From contig JAHLJZ010000005.1 of the NCBI GenBank assembly GCA_025602915.1, positions 665,146-729,145 of the forward strand: a stretch of DNA of 64,000 nucleotides. The letters run 5' to 3'. This DNA is from Paraphysoderma sedebokerense. Taxonomy: Eukaryota > Blastocladiomycota > Physodermatomycetes > Physodermatales > Physodermataceae. The position numbers and the translations under genes were made by a program. Shown piece after piece: positions 43,657 through 57,558 of this stretch; within the stretch, counting starts at the first letter, position 1; each line of letters starts with the position of its first letter. The notes under the pieces are model-generated. The model was not told the origin of the DNA, made no database searches, and was given only the letters and a program-made list of their open reading frames with translations.

Positions 43657-46600
43657 ATGGCAGTCCCGTCAGATCAGGACTCGCGGGCTCTAGAATCTGT
43701 ATCGGATATTCAGCAAGAATCACAGCATCAGTTTGCTTTTGGAATGGATATTCCCGAATCTAACAGCACATCTCCAAGGCATGCGGTTCCCGAGCCCCCT
43801 CTGAGCGGTCAAAAACGGAAGCCGCCAGAAGTGTCTGATCAATCGGATGTTCTGACTCTATCAGATATACCCAAGTCAAAACGGCTAAAGATTGAATCAA
43901 TAAGCCTCGATGCCACCCGTGAGCAAAGTCCTGTTAGCCTTTCGAATGATGACTTGTCTGACCTGTCGTCCCTTCATTCTGGACACGGCTCCGATTCGGA
44001 TGCTACTACAGAAACGAAAGACATTGGAGATGGTAGCGCAGTTAAGAAAGACAGAAGGAAAAAAAAGTCAAAGGTAGAAAATTTAAAGGCCTCAGACTCT
44101 AATGATAGTCTTAATAGTGTTGGTTCGACAAGGTCACGAAGAAATCGGAAGCCATCCCAGTTGCTGTTGTCTAAAGATATTATAACGGATTTCTCGACCA
44201 TTAAAGCTGGGGCGAGTCGGTCGAAGAAGTCATCAAATTCCTCTTCGCCAAATGTGGAAACTACATTGCCACAACCCAAATCAAACCGAACTTCTATCGA
44301 CTCCCTAAACAATCTGTCTGCCGTGGGGTCGAAAGATGCTAGACCTAAGAAACTCTCTCCGAAAAGTGTGAAGCTACATGCCCATGCCGTCAGGAAGGGG
44401 AGCCCCAGTAGGCTCATGAATCTCGTTCCGAACAAATCATCTGATTCTCTGCCGTCTGATGGGTTATCCTCTTCAATCCCAACCCCGAATGAACTGCCGA
44501 ATAAAAATTCTAGGGGAAAAAGGAAGTCTGCTCCACCATCTCAGAACTCCTCGCCTCGGTCTGACACTCGTCAAATTCAATCGACATCAACCAAGTCTGC
44601 CAATCATCATCCAGCGAAATTACCGCCGATTCGTGCAAAAGATTCACCAAAGAAACAATCAAAAGTATCGTCTGCCCTTGAAGCACTACGAGAGGAAGCC
44701 GTTAAGATGCGAGAACAACAATTAGAAACTATACTTAACCACCACGACAACCGAATTAGGGAGATGTACTGTTTGGATGTGCAAGGGAATATACTTGATT
44801 TCGATGTGCATCAGGCAAAGCTAGATGTCAGTGAGGGCATGGTGGAGGTGCGTCAACGCATTATCCTCAACTTTGTTTTATTATGCATTTGTGTGTATCC
44901 TCATTAATAATTTTCCTTTCGGCTTTCAGTACCTGCGCATGTATGACATTCAAGCAAAAGTAGCAGAGGATATTGTTGCATCCCAGCGTCAGAAAGCGGC
45001 GGGGGTACGCACTCGCAAAGCGATAAATCAAAAAAAAGAGGCGCTGGCGACCATGATTACCCTTCAGCCGCCTTCCAACAACTCATCAAGTGCAAGTTCT
45101 CCGGCCATTCCCGCTATCGTAAACCAAACGACGACGAAAGCGATGATATACCACCGGCAATACCATTCAGTAGATGATTATCTGAACTCTTTCGTATATG
45201 TTGATGGGGATAAAGAGATTCACCCATCGGAGATTTCGCCAATAATAGATCGAATTGCTCAAATATATCACCGGAGGTGGGAACTGGCTGAGAAAGGCAT
45301 TACACCGGTAGGGGTCAACGCGAGCAACCTTGTCAATAAACAATTGGACATGCATCCTGTCGGAGCGCGAACTCATCGATGGTATTTATTGAATGAAATG
45401 GCCTGGTTGGTGAAGCATAGATATAGTAAAAGTATCAGACTCACTGGTGCAAAGAAGGTGGCGAAATTGATTGAGCGTTATTGGGAGCAACAGAAGAATA
45501 TCAATCAAAGACAGGCAAAAGAAGAAAGAAGGAGGATACGACAGCTCGCTAAAAAGACGGCTCAAGCAGTTAAGGCGAAATGGAAGCTCATTGAGACCGT
45601 AAGTTGGCCATTGGTGATTTTCAATTTCGCGAGTGTGAACTGACCGTTTCTATCAGCTTGTACGACATAAATACAAGGCATTAGTTCAAGAAGAACAGAC
45701 TCGACGCGGAAAACAGCATCTCAATATGATTATACAGCATTCTACTGCAGTTCTCGGTGCTCAGCAAGCTGATTTGATCGGCCGAAATGAATCGCTTGGT
45801 AGTACACCTGTATCTACTCCGCGCTCCTCTCGTCAAAGCATGACGCCAGATCTTCTTGATGCAGACGAAACGTCTCACGATGATGGATTTTCAGATGCAA
45901 GCGAAAGTGAAGATGGAGGAGACGCTGAAGTAGATAACTTGCAAAACGAAATGGAGCTTCCTATTGAAGAACTGTTGAAGAAATATAACTTGGATGAAGT
46001 TGTGAATGTGGAGAATGGGCAGGTAAAGACGTCAGAAGAATATGGAAACGAGAAGATTGCTTCTGACGGCTCGTTCGAATCTGACGAGGAGGCAACTTCC
46101 GATGATTACGACAGTGTATCGGAAGAAGAATCAGGTGAAGAAAGTCTTGACGAAGGGGATGAAGACAGTGAAGATCCAACGTCATCAGCGGACATGGACT
46201 TGGATGTCAGTTCGCTGGTGCGATGTGCGGAGTCAGATGCATCTGAGATCACTTCGAAGAAGTCTGAGAACTCAGAACTTGGTTCCGAAATGGATCTTCA
46301 GCAATCATTACCCGAATCGTCAAGTTTTGAAGCAACTTTGGATGACGCAGAATTTGATTATCGAGCAGGTATGTCTGACGATGACGATCTCATAGAGGAT
46401 GAAAGTAGTAGCGAGGACGACGAAGAGATGGTTGGATTACAGGATGACATGGATGTACCTGTCGAGGAATTGCTTAAAAAGTACGGTTATATGGATGGAG
46501 ACAATATCGGTAACGAGACCGAGAGCGACGGAGAATCTGCATCCGAAGATAGTGCAACGAATGACGACGACGAGTCGAATGAGCAACAGACAGAGCCGCT

Positions 46601-49600
46601 TTCCTCGATGGATACAAAATTCGACGCGGCAGCATTATCCGAAATAGCGGTTTCTCAGGGTGGAGAATCAATCGAACTTCAAGACGACGAATTTGCGCTG
46701 GGCTCGGACGAAGAGTCTATCGACAACGAGGAAACACTAGATGCCGAAGAAAGCTTTAGTGAGGATGATGACGTCGAGGTCAAAGGCTTAGAGGATGATT
46801 TGGACTTACCCATCGAAGAATTGCTTCAAAAATACGGTTACTTGAATAGTAATGATACCGACGACAGTGACGATGATATTGAAGAAGGGAAGGATGAGCA
46901 AGAAGAGGTAGAGGATAATGAAACTCATATTGCAGATAGTGACAGCGAGCTTTCACGAAGTCATAGACGACAAACGTCAGTTGATGAAGAAATGGACGAA
47001 GTACCGCAATCAGAGAGTGTTGCTAAGGCGGCAGACTCTGAAGAGTTGAACAATCACGACGGTAGCGATGCGGTTCAACTTGCATCAGGTACCGCACTTG
47101 ACGACTCAATCGTGCAAACTCCTATCCCCATCCTTCTGCGGGGTACACTGCGAGAGTATCAGCATGCAGGCCTTGATTGGTTAGCGGCTCTATACAATAA
47201 TAATCTTAATGGGATACTGGCTGATGAGATGGGACTCGGAAAGACAATTCAAACAATTGCTCTACTCGCCCATTTGGCATGTCAACATGGAGTTTGGGGA
47301 CCTCATCTGATTGTTGTTCCAACATCTGTGATGTTAAATTGGGAAGTGGAATTCAAGAAATGGTGTCCTGGGTTCAAGATTTTGACATATTATGGTAATC
47401 AAAAGGAAAGGAAAGAGAAACGCATCGGATGGACGAAAGAGAACGCGTTTCATGTTTGCATTACTAGCTATCAGCTGGTGATTTCGGATCAGACTGTCTT
47501 TAGGCGGAAACAATGGCAGTATCTAATATTGGATGAAGCCCACAACATCAAAAATTTCCGGAGTCAGCGGTGGCAAACACTACTAAATTTTAGTTCTAAA
47601 AGGAGGTTGTTGCTGACGGGGACTCCGTTGCAAAATAATTTAATGGGTAAGGGGTTCCACACTTAAATTCTCGATCTACTTTTAGTTTCAGTGATATCTG
47701 ATCGTTGCTATCTTATTCAGAATTGTGGTCTCTTCTGTACTTTCTTATGCCTAACGGCGCCACTTCTGCCGTCCCAATGGGCTTCGCCAACCAGAAGGAA
47801 TTCCAAGAATGGTTCTCGAAGCCTGTTGATGCAGCCATTGACGCTTCTCAACCACTTGATCCGGAAACTCGGGCGGCGGTATCACGTCTACACACTATCT
47901 TACGACCATACCTACTCCGTCGGTTAAAGTCTGAAGTTGAGAAGCAAATGCCTGCCAAATACGAACATATTGTGTATTGCCGATTGTCTAAACGGCAGAG
48001 GTTTTTGTACGATGATTTCATGTCCAGAGCTCAAACACGGGAGACTTTAGCCAGCGGAAACTTTTTAAGCATCATCAACTGTCTGATGCAGCTCAGAAAA
48101 GTTTGCAACCATCCCGACATGTTTGAGGTGCGACCGATTGTGACCTCCTTTGCCATATCAAAGTCGGTCGCGGCCGAGTTTGAAATCACGGACTTATTAG
48201 TCCGCCGCCGTTTACTGCAGTCATCCCCATCGTCACTTTTGTCTGATTCTTCACCGTCTAGTCCATCAATATCGACTCACTCAAGAAATGGATCCCGGCC
48301 ATCTTCGCCTGTTTCGATAAAAAATCTCGAGTCCGAAATCAAAATCGAAACCGTATATTCGCGTCCTACATTCAACGACTTAGCAAGTCTCGGTTTGATC
48401 ATCACTGGCAATGAATTGACTATGTCAAAGAGCTTCATTCCTGATTTAGCACGACTGAACTGTAATAAGGTGTTTCAAAGAAAGATTGAAGCTATAGAGT
48501 CACAAATTTCCGTACGAACTCTACAGAAGCCACCAAACTACAGTTCACTGCGAGAGTACGGCCGACTACTCCGACAGCGTGAATTAAATTCGTCAAGAGA
48601 GCGTTGGCTTGTGTTATCAAATGTTAACAAACAACGCATGCTAAACTCGCAAAATGTTATTTACGGTTTCTCCCTTATTCAACTTGCCGCTAACATCACC
48701 ATTGCGCACCCTTCTGCCCAAAACATACACTCAATATCTTCAAATCCCCGAAGATATTTTGATTTTGCTTCGCCGCTCATTGAAATGGTGCAGCCCTTAT
48801 CACGGCGGACGCAAAATATGATGGAGATTGTTCAGAAATATGCTTTCGTTACTCCTAAAGTCAAAGTGGCATCCAGATATGAGTCGGTTGCTGACATGGA
48901 CTTGCTCAAAGGTTGGGAGCGAGAGAATTTCAAGGAGGATATCTTCCATCCAATACAAAATAGTTTATCAATAGCATTTCCTGATCGATGGCTTCTTCAA
49001 TATGACTGTGGTAAGCTACAAAAGTTGGACGAACTGTTACGGGAGCTAAAAGCAGGGGATCATCGGTATGTACTTCGGCACAATTTGGAGATTTGAATGC
49101 GTTATTTATAGCATGATCAATTGATTAACGCCTCGTTTATTATGTAGAGTTCTGATTTTTACCCAGATGACAAAAGTCCTCGATATACTGGAAATATTCT
49201 TGAATTTGCATGGATATCGGTATCTCAGGTTGGATGGTGCGACTAAACCGGAACAACGGCAACTTCTCACTGAACGTTTCAATACGGATCGTCGAATTAT
49301 GGTGTTTATCAGTTCCACTAGAGCCGGTGGTATTGGCATTAATCTTACGTCTGCTGATACCGTAGTCTTTTATGATAGCGATTGGAATCCTAGTATGGAC
49401 GGTGCGTAATTTATTTTAGTCAAACGAGCCAAATCAATTGCGGTTCCATTCATATTTAATCATTTCTCTCACTTCAGCCCAGGCGCAAGATCGTGTTCAC
49501 AGGATAGGTCAGACTCGGGACGTGCATATATACAGGTTGATATCTGCTCATACAATTGAAGAAAATATCCTTCGGAAAGCACAGCAGAAGAGAATGTTGG

Positions 49601-50073
49601 ATAATATAGTCATCCAAGAAGGTGCTTTCAATACGGAAGTGTTGAAGAAGCTAGAATGGGAAGATAATGTTCGCACGGACAGCTTAGATCAAATCGCTTT
49701 TGAAAAAGTTTTGGGTGGCACGCAAAAAGAAAAAGGAGCGTTAGATGAAAAGGAATTAGAGCAAGCGTTAGTAACTGTCGAAGACCAGGAGGACGTTGCT
49801 GCTTTAAAACAGACAAAGAAAGAGATGGCAAGCGAGATGGTGGAATTCGACGAAAAGATATCTCGCGAGGAGGATCAGGGTGATGCAAAGGCGACTATCG
49901 GTTCTGTCGTACGGACCACTAGCAGCAATCCATTATTATCTGATGAAGCCGATGATGTTGGCGGCATAGAAGATTATATGTTCAAATTCAAGTGTTATGA
50001 GATTATTGGATATTTTGATCCCAGATGGATTTCAGGCGAAGATTCGAATGATCAGGAGATGGAAGTCTCGTGA
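43657..50073 (+). CDS. SWR1: SWR1 chromatin-remodelling ATPase
   Basis: Swr1 exchanges H2A for H2A.Z in nucleosomes and is the catalytic subunit of the SWR1 complex. The start ATG is at 43657. The N-terminus is Ser/Lys-rich and disordered. An HSA-type segment (near 45360-45700) contains RTHRWYLLNEMAWLVKHR. Acidic stretches follow, with three repeats of the form LPIEELLKKYG (listed separately). Lobe 1 of the Snf2 ATPase starts near 47130. Its motifs are LADEMGLGKTIQTIALL (I), ILDEAHNIKN (II) and LLLTGTPLQNNLM (III). Lobe 2, split by a long insertion typical of SWR1/INO80 enzymes, has RLDGATKPEQRQLL and STRAGGIGINLTSADTV. It ends with QAQDRVHRIGQTRDVHIYRL. Introns were seen at about 44850-44930, 45600-45656, 47646-47719, 49064-49147 and 49400-49480. 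Confidence 0.92.
45935..46844 (+). repeat. Three spaced LPIEELLKKY repeats in SWR1
   Basis: Units lie at about 45935-45988 (MELPIEELLKKYN), 46428-46494 (MDVPVEELLKKYGYM) and 46778-46844 (LDLPIEELLQKYGYL). Each is embedded in acidic Ser/Glu/Asp-rich sequence. Short motifs of this form occur before the ATPase of Swr1-type enzymes; a role in holding H2A.Z-H2B is inferred, not shown here. Confidence 0.75.
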
Positions 50074-50290
50074 AGACGACGAATTTATGTATACTATGTG
50101 TTTGTTTAATATGTAAGGTATCGAAATTGTATTATAGTAGAATTGAACGTTTAGTTTGGAGTGCATTTTACAACGAGCCCAGTACGTGCCATTCAGATAC
50201 CGATACTTCCGAGATCTCATCTGATAAAACAAAGACTTCAAACACTCATGACGGTTCAATCCGAAAAAATAATCATTTAGTTTTTTTACT

Positions 50291-53200
50291 ATGCAGTTGG
50301 AGGATATGACTTCATTGCCTCACGGTGCCGATGCAAAGCAGTCATTCATGCCGTCAAGAATATATCCGCCATCCACGACGCATAGAACGATCGATAAACT
50401 ATCGAAAAAGAAAGCTCAAAACGATGAATCTCAGAATTTTGATGTTTTTTCCCCTTCCACTCATCAATCAATGCCATTTTCAGTTATCATGCCTCATGGT
50501 TTCCAACTGATCAAATCCTTATTGCATTGGCGACCGACGCTTCGGTCAGTTCTTTTTGTGCCATTCAACAACCAAGTCGAAACTTTTTTCAGCCTGGACT
50601 CTCAGAATGTGCATGTCTGGAAAGGTCAAATGAGACATAAGAAAATTCCCGTCGCTGGTGCGGAATTCACTCCGAAGGATTCACTTTCGATTGTTCAAGG
50701 TGGCAATGGATTGGCAGGGTTGGTGAACATCAATAAATGGATTTATGTTAAGAAGTTAAACGTATTCATTGTGTCGACCTCTCATTTGGAGTTAAAGGTA
50801 ATATAAGAGAAATATTTTAAAGACACTAATTTCTTAAATGTAACTACGGTCTGCTAATTTCATAAGTCTTAGATTCTAGATCAGAACTTGGTAGAATTGA
50901 GTCATACTTCGAGTGCGACTCCGGTCTTAAGGTCGGATAATCTGCTCCCTTCTCATTTTTCAGATGATTTAATCCTTTAATCTTTCTACCCTGGAAATCT
51001 TTTTAGTCTCGAATACAACGACGCGACAGACGAGTTGATCGCTGGAGGGGTCGGAAGCATTAGGGTAATAGTTATTTGGCACACTTTTCGAGGGTGTTGC
51101 ACTAATGACTTCATATCCATATAATGTGCGATCAGATTTGGAAAATCCAGAAAGAACCAGAACCGTAAGCAATGCGTTTGGTTCCGTAGCACCTCCATAT
51201 AATGCCAACAATTTGCTTCGCCTACCACTTACCAGTATTCGGAATTACGATATTTACTCATTCCATTCATTGCGACTCGTTATAGATGATTTGAAGCAAG
51301 AAGAATGGGTTACTTGCACTTACCTGCGACAAAAACAGCACAAATTATATGTTGCGTGCAACACAAGTTTGTTGGTGCGTTGACATAAACCTTCACAAGC
51401 CTCATTATTCCTGTTCCGTTAAAGCAAACCAATTGAAATTTATTCAGATTTACGATTACATTTCGGGGAAGAGATTAGAAACGTTAAGGGAAATTCACGA
51501 ACTCGCCGTAGCATCCATCGCGGTCCATCCGCTTTTGGAATATCTCATCACAGGCGGCAAAGATGGGTCGGGTGAGTTCTCGCTGCGGTGGCTTCTCGGG
51601 CCCGTGCTAATTATCTTGCAGTCAAGATATGGAATTCCTTCAACCGTCTTCTTTATCATATCAGAGATCATCGATCCGCAGTCACTGGAATTGTGGTGCC
51701 CTGTGATCAATCAAAACCTTCAAGATCCCTCGCTGATCCATTCGTGATGTCGTGTTCCTTGGATGGATCGATACGCTTATGGAATTTGGAAACCTTAACC
51801 TGTATTTATCAACATGAGACTCAGCAAGAGATCCTTGGTATGGCAATGATGAAAGATGATGCGTTCTTTCACTTCTCCAACACGTGCGTGTATGTATGGC
51901 AGTTAAATAGATATCAACTCACATTCTTTCACACAAGGTGAAATATCTTATCTTTGAATATTTCTATTTAACTGGTTCTCTGATCGTATGGCTTATCTGT
52001 TCCATTGAAGGTCACCTGTGGCCCGTCTCAAGAGGTTCACTCATCCGACCAGACAGGCTCGTATAGCAGCTGCATCAGAGGATGGTTGTATTCGATTCTT
52101 ATCTCCAGTGACAGGGCAAGTGCTGCTCACTGCTTTCCCTACCATTCAGAATTGCTGTATAATTGATTTGTTTTACAATTTCGAAACCGGTAAGTGGCAT
52201 ATTTGAAGTATCCGTGATGGGGTTCGGGCTAATTTTAAATCATGCAGAAAAGTTATATGTTCTGATGAGCACCGGCGACATTGCAGTGTATTCGACCATG
52301 GTTAATCCGTGTAAAGTCCTGAATGTGTGGACCTCAAATATCGGCAATTCCGATAAATCCAGCTGCGTGTCGGTTCTGGATTTATGCGGCAACTCGATTG
52401 AATGCGTTCAGAAGTTTTGGTTGATTGGCGGTAATAGCGCGGGACAGATAGTGTCAATTGATATCAGTGATGGTAGACAGGAATTCATTAGTCAGGTAAA
52501 TTTCAAATATATTTTATCTACAGGATTAAAAAATGTATACCTTTCTATGCCGACAGGCCCACTCCGCCCCCATCAATGCTATACATTGCGATCCTCAGAG
52601 AATGGAATTGGTCACCTGCGCCAGTGACCGAACTATCAAAATCTGGACCATTACAATTCACAAGATAAAGCAAGCACGACAAAGAGACTGCATTTCCATT
52701 TCCTTAGAAACCGTCAGAGAAATTATTGTGGCTTCCCTTGTCATTTCGATACCGATGCATGCGGACAGCTTGGCTAGTTCAATTATGTGCTCTCCACATT
52801 CTGGCATTATATGCGTCGGTACCTGTTCCGGGAATATAACAGTTCATGATTACAAAAGTGAAGGTATCTCCTTTCTTTTCCTTGAGAGTTCAACCAAATT
52901 TCTAAGCATATCCCAGCCGACGCCATGAAGCAACATACACCAGATGACGATCATACTATGGCGGTTTCACAGATAGCATATCTGCCCAAGCTCAGATTGT
53001 TTGCATCTGGAAGTTTGGATGGGACAGTGAAGATTTGGAACGTAGATAATACATTAGTGAGGTGTGTTTGAAAGTGAACTTTGTCCCGTGAGTTATTAAA
53101 TTCACCTTGCTTGAAAAGGGAGCTGCATCTCGGGGAGCCGGTAATCTCGCTTTGTTTTGCCAATGAACGCGGAAATCTGTTGATCGGAATGAGCGATCAA

Positions 53201-55630
53201 ATTTGTTTAATTCGATGGGAAGATTGTGAGGTTCCAATCATTATCTGCAAAAGCTTGCATCCCTTAATTCATTAATTTGCGATAGATCTGCCGCCTGTGT
53301 ATCTCAAACGCGCATATACCCTGAATTATCGCGAGGATGAACTCGAATCTCCCATTCCGTTTAATCCAGATGAAGATATTTGGGGCTTGTCTGAATTCGA
53401 AGGATCCGCGCTTATTAGGTAGAGCTGCTCTTAGGCTTTGTGTCGTGATGGCAGCCTGTTCTAACTGAAACACCATTTCCTGCTGTGATAGAGATCCACG
53501 TATTCCCTCGGTTGAGCCCTCCCATATTATATCCCCGTTTGTTCAGGAACAGGTTTCTTTTAGTAGGTCAAAAGTGGGCGAAAAGACAACTGACTCATTA
53601 GACAACATTACATTCGAGTTGTCTCACAAACAAAGAAACAGGTTTCACGGAGCTGAGCTCCTGAAAACTTTTCCGCAGATGGAACCATCATTGTTACAGC
53701 CAGAGGTGGGACCGCTCAATGCATCAAGCAGTCAGACAGAGTTTAAATATCAGCGGATTGGCTATATGGATATTGAAGAAACAAGTAAACTAGAGTTAAG
53801 GCGCAAATTAGCTGCTGAATTAGCCCGGTATTTTAAAAAAGGGGAAAACAATGGTGGGCATAATTGTGTATATTCACCTGTCTCTGTGGTTCTGATTAAC
53901 CGGTTCCTTTGTAGTTAAACACCGGCATTTACGGGATCAAACCTTAAATTCTACCGACATTGAGGTCAACCATGTTGACAATGAGATTTCAACCATAGAG
54001 CATAAGCAAGCACAATTCAGCCTTAAACATAAGAAAATTCGACGTTTTATATCTAGTATTGGAAGTTTACCAAACTCGAGCTCGCAAAAGCGAAATTGGG
54101 ATCTTAAGCAATCCACCTTTGTCCCGACGAGCCGTTTGGAAAACCCTACACTTCAACAATTCGACAAATTTGGGAGTGGTAAGTTCAAGGTTAGTATTTT
54201 CGTTAGTGATCGACAGGTTTAGAGGAGAGCTGATTTTTTACCAATTGACCCTGGACTATTCTAGGTTGATCATGAATCGGTTGCTAATAATCTCGAAGTA
54301 CTAGATGATGGCATGTGGGTCGACGAAATAATCGCTGATGTGCCGGCTACCAGTGAATCGATAGACCACGTAATTCATGCTGTACCTCCATCCCGGCCAG
54401 TTTCTGCTTCAGTGGCAGCGGAGAAAATAATAAAGGTTAAACCCGCACCAACACTTGATGAGAAGCTTACGACGAAGCCGAAACGAATGAAAAGTAAACG
54501 AAAGCGAAGTAAAGAGAAGTCAGTGGCAAAATTATCAACGCTGCAAAGATTGCCTATTCCAAAGCAGCAAGATGGAAATAAAGCAGAATCTACAGAATCC
54601 AAGATAGATTCACGCACATCGTTGTCGTCGCGTAAGACAGAACCACCCAAGCCTCTACAGTTGAAATCGCCTCAAACTAAGGCGACAATTGTTTTACGGT
54701 TGCTTCCTTCCATACAAAAATCGCGGGCTATACCGAAGAAAACGCGCGAAGCATCTAAATCGGCAATTTACCCTAAACCGAAAGAAAATAAGCCGATCAA
54801 TTATCAACCGAAGCCGATTCAACCATCATTGGATTCGAGTATATTGAATCCGCATATAGACTGTCCGCCAAAGAGCAATGTTGACCGAGCGGTGACCGCA
54901 ATGGCGCGGATGCCCGATCAGATAAGTCGGGAAGAACAAACTTTAATGAATCAAAAAGTCGATGATGTCGTTAAGAGAATTGCAGAAGGGTCGATGGAAG
55001 TAAGCGAACTAATAAGTCCTGTCAATACCACAGATGCTCATACAATTGGCATCAACCAAACCGCTACTTTAACCGACATCTTGAACATGGAATGGTTTCC
55101 AGGCATGGGAGTATGTTTCCTTCCACCTACTTACATCGCGGTTGCTGGTATTTAAATAACTCTTCTAATAGGATCGACATGTCACCTTAAGAAATGTTGT
55201 ACAAGTTCTGTTAGAGTGCTGTAAGGAAGCAACTTCTCAGTGGACTACCAAAGTTGAAGCGTCCAATATTCTCCTACATCTTTTTCAGACATATCCGGAA
55301 GATTTGACTGATCCGTTTCCACGATTGATTGAACCACAACTAACTCTGACGAGTGATAAATCATGGCAGGTTCGAGCACAAATCTGCGAGAATCTATCAC
55401 GATATGGATTACACCATTTGGAGATCCTGTTTGCTCTAATCTGCAGATTATCAGATGATAATGAGATTGTTAGGTCTCGAGCAATGGATAGTCTGGAATT
55501 CTTTGGTGTCAATTCTAGAAGCTCACTAAAAGAGGCCATGCTACTTCTAGGGATGATAGTTGAAGACGGTACGAGTTCAAGTGACGCAGCACAAACAGAT
55601 AGACTCCCTTTGAGAAGTCTACAAACTTGA
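50291..55630 (+). CDS. WD40 plus HEAT-like protein resembling WDR97/WDR87
   Basis: From the ATG at 50291 the gene has many exons. The first part holds several WD-like repeats, for example VKIWNSFNRLLYHI, then SCSLDGSIRLWNLETLT, the segment CIRFLSPVTGQV, the segment CASDRTIKIWTI and ASGSLDGTVKIW. A Lys/Arg-rich disordered region lies around 54400-54900. The last exons encode HEAT-like helices (LLECCKEATSQWTTKVEASN, then RLIEPQLTLTSDKSWQVRAQ) and end LRSLQT at 55630. This order, a WD part then a linker then helical repeats, is that of WDR97/WDR87, which are ciliary or flagellar proteins in animals and algae. I infer a flagellar role, which would suit a zoosporic fungus. Other large WD proteins remain possible. 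Confidence 0.6.
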
Positions 55631-55767
55631 CAAGGTAGAGTAACAGTTAGCAAATAGATGACGAAAATTAATAGTGCAATAATACTCGGCGGATAAAAAA
55701 TTGTGTTCTATTTAATTGTATTGATTCTGCAATAACCAGATAATGATTCAGCTGTGAGAATATTCAA

Positions 55768-57021
55768 TCAACCTAATCTCTTCATTAAATATTCCACTTC
55801 TACTTCCTTCGTCAAGGGAATCTAGTCGCATATTAAAAAAAAAGACACATGTAAGAGAATTATAATGCAAGAAAACTTATGCAATGAATGGCTTAAATAC
55901 TCACAACGAACAATTCATATAACTTCACGACAGCGTCTAAATCGATTTTGCCATTTGAATGTCCATTTGCTACTACAACATTGTCTTCTGAATCAATGTC
56001 TTGCCCGTATATCATAGCTTTACGTTTAAGACGTTTTAGAAGCTTTTCCTCCACAGCCCGATTCGTGAGAAGTTCCAATATCCCTTGCCGATCATTAGCC
56101 TTTATCAGTTTTGTATACTTTTCCGTGTCCTGTTGAAATTTGGCTTCCGCTATGAATTTTCCTAAAGACGCATTTCAGTAAAGTGACTAAAAAGTCGCAG
56201 TTGTCTGTTCGCTGAAGCGTCATACCATAATGAATGCGTTTCGATAAAGCCTGCAAACACTCGACATCTTTGGTTGCACTGGAACCGTGGTTACTATCGT
56301 CGCCTTGCTTGCAAATTTCCGGCACTATCTGCGTCACATACATGTCCATAATCTGCTTGTTAACATTGATATCGTTCGGCTTAAGAGTTTGCGGATAATT
56401 CAGGCAAGGGAGTATAGGATCAGGTAGGGGATCTGAAAGGTAAGGTGTAAATTCAACTAAATTAACAATAAGCACACCAAAATGGATATACTACGGTTAA
56501 AGGGATATTCGTCCGGACTAGTACAGAAATGTTAGTATATATTCAGCGAGTGATCTGACAATGTCCCGCATTACCTTGTGTATCGTCGAACTTTAGCTAG
56601 AAATTGTCTTAAGTTAATGCTAAGCGCAGAATACAATACAATCACCGAAATTCCCCCATACCGTGAACCTTTTCCATTTCTAGAAGCAAAAAGTCTAAGA
56701 AACTTCCTTCAAATTCATGAAATTGAAAAGCTTTCGGCCGATAAATTTGTTCATTGTGGGCAAATTGAGCGCTTCAAATTAGGCGGGAATTAGCAGTCAG
56801 GATCTTTGTTCCCCATAAACGTAGAATTTACAACTGAAACCAAGTTTACCGCTCTATTAGTGCAAATATAATGGTATCCTCTAGCCTAGCACGAGGGTTG
56901 TGAAAAGAAGGTTAGTGGACAAAGACCCGAAAAATTTAGAGGCGGAGTAGTCGCTTCACCTGATGAGAATAGACCGCAATTTGTCAAGAGAAAGGCATGC
57001 TGAACCGTCGAAGAAATTCAT
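55768..57021 (-). CDS. ARO7: Chorismate mutase
   Basis: Converts chorismate to prephenate, the first step towards Phe and Tyr. It is the fungal all-helical type. The first exon (ATG at 57019-57021) is short, and the next gives RLEDTIIFALIERAQF. AHNEQIYRPKAFQFHEFEGSFLDF follows, then AKVRRYTR and SPDEYPFN. Later exons give LSDPLPDPILPCLNYPQTLK. The next part is NDINVNKQIMDMYVTQIVPEI, then GSSATKDVECLQALSKRIHYG. Then come FIAEAKFQQDTEKY and LKRKAMIYGQD, and the end EYLMKRLG is at 55768. These match the family closely along its length. About seven introns are present and the joins checked hold frame. Yeast Aro7 is feedback-controlled by Tyr and Trp; nothing here addresses whether this protein is. 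Confidence 0.93.
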
Positions 57022-57558
57022 ATCGTGCTTTCGTAATTTCGGTATCAGAGGGGGAAAAGAGTTTTGGAGAAACCGTCGTTTTAAATAGCTGACTTAGGCA
57101 CAGTGAAAGGCACAGAACCGCAATCCTGATTATCAACTGGCGCCAACTCCATTTCGAACGCCAAAATAGTCAACCGCATTTTTGATCAATTCACCCAATA
57201 AAATCATTCAATTTAGTCTCGAAAATGTACATATATCCCGTCGATATTACTTGTTACATTGTGCATTGTGAAGTTATCTATTAAGTTGAGAGAGGTCTCG
57301 CACAGAGATGTTTGGTACAGCCATATTCCCAAAACACTGATCGCGGAGAGAAAATTTCGTCTCTCTTCTTAGCATATTTTAATTTCATTCTTTCCACTTA
57401 GAATATGAAATCATAGATTGAATCGTGGAATTTGACGAGTAGTTTCAACACAAATCCACACGTGATTTGAACATCGCTGAATCGCTCACGGTTGCAGAAT
57501 AATTTTGAACGCAACAATTTCGGCAACTTTCCTATCAAATCCACAATAAAGAACTTAA
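57022..57558. promoter_or_regulatory. Divergent promoter region
   Basis: About 540 AT-rich bases between the chorismate mutase start and the flavin-reductase-like start. Promoters for both genes should be here. No specific site was recognised. Confidence 0.4.

Noticed and set aside
50070-50309. Plus-strand frame of 79 codons between SWR1 and the WDR97-like gene
   Set aside because: It overlaps the 3' end of SWR1 and the start of the next gene in a different frame and has no recognisable content.
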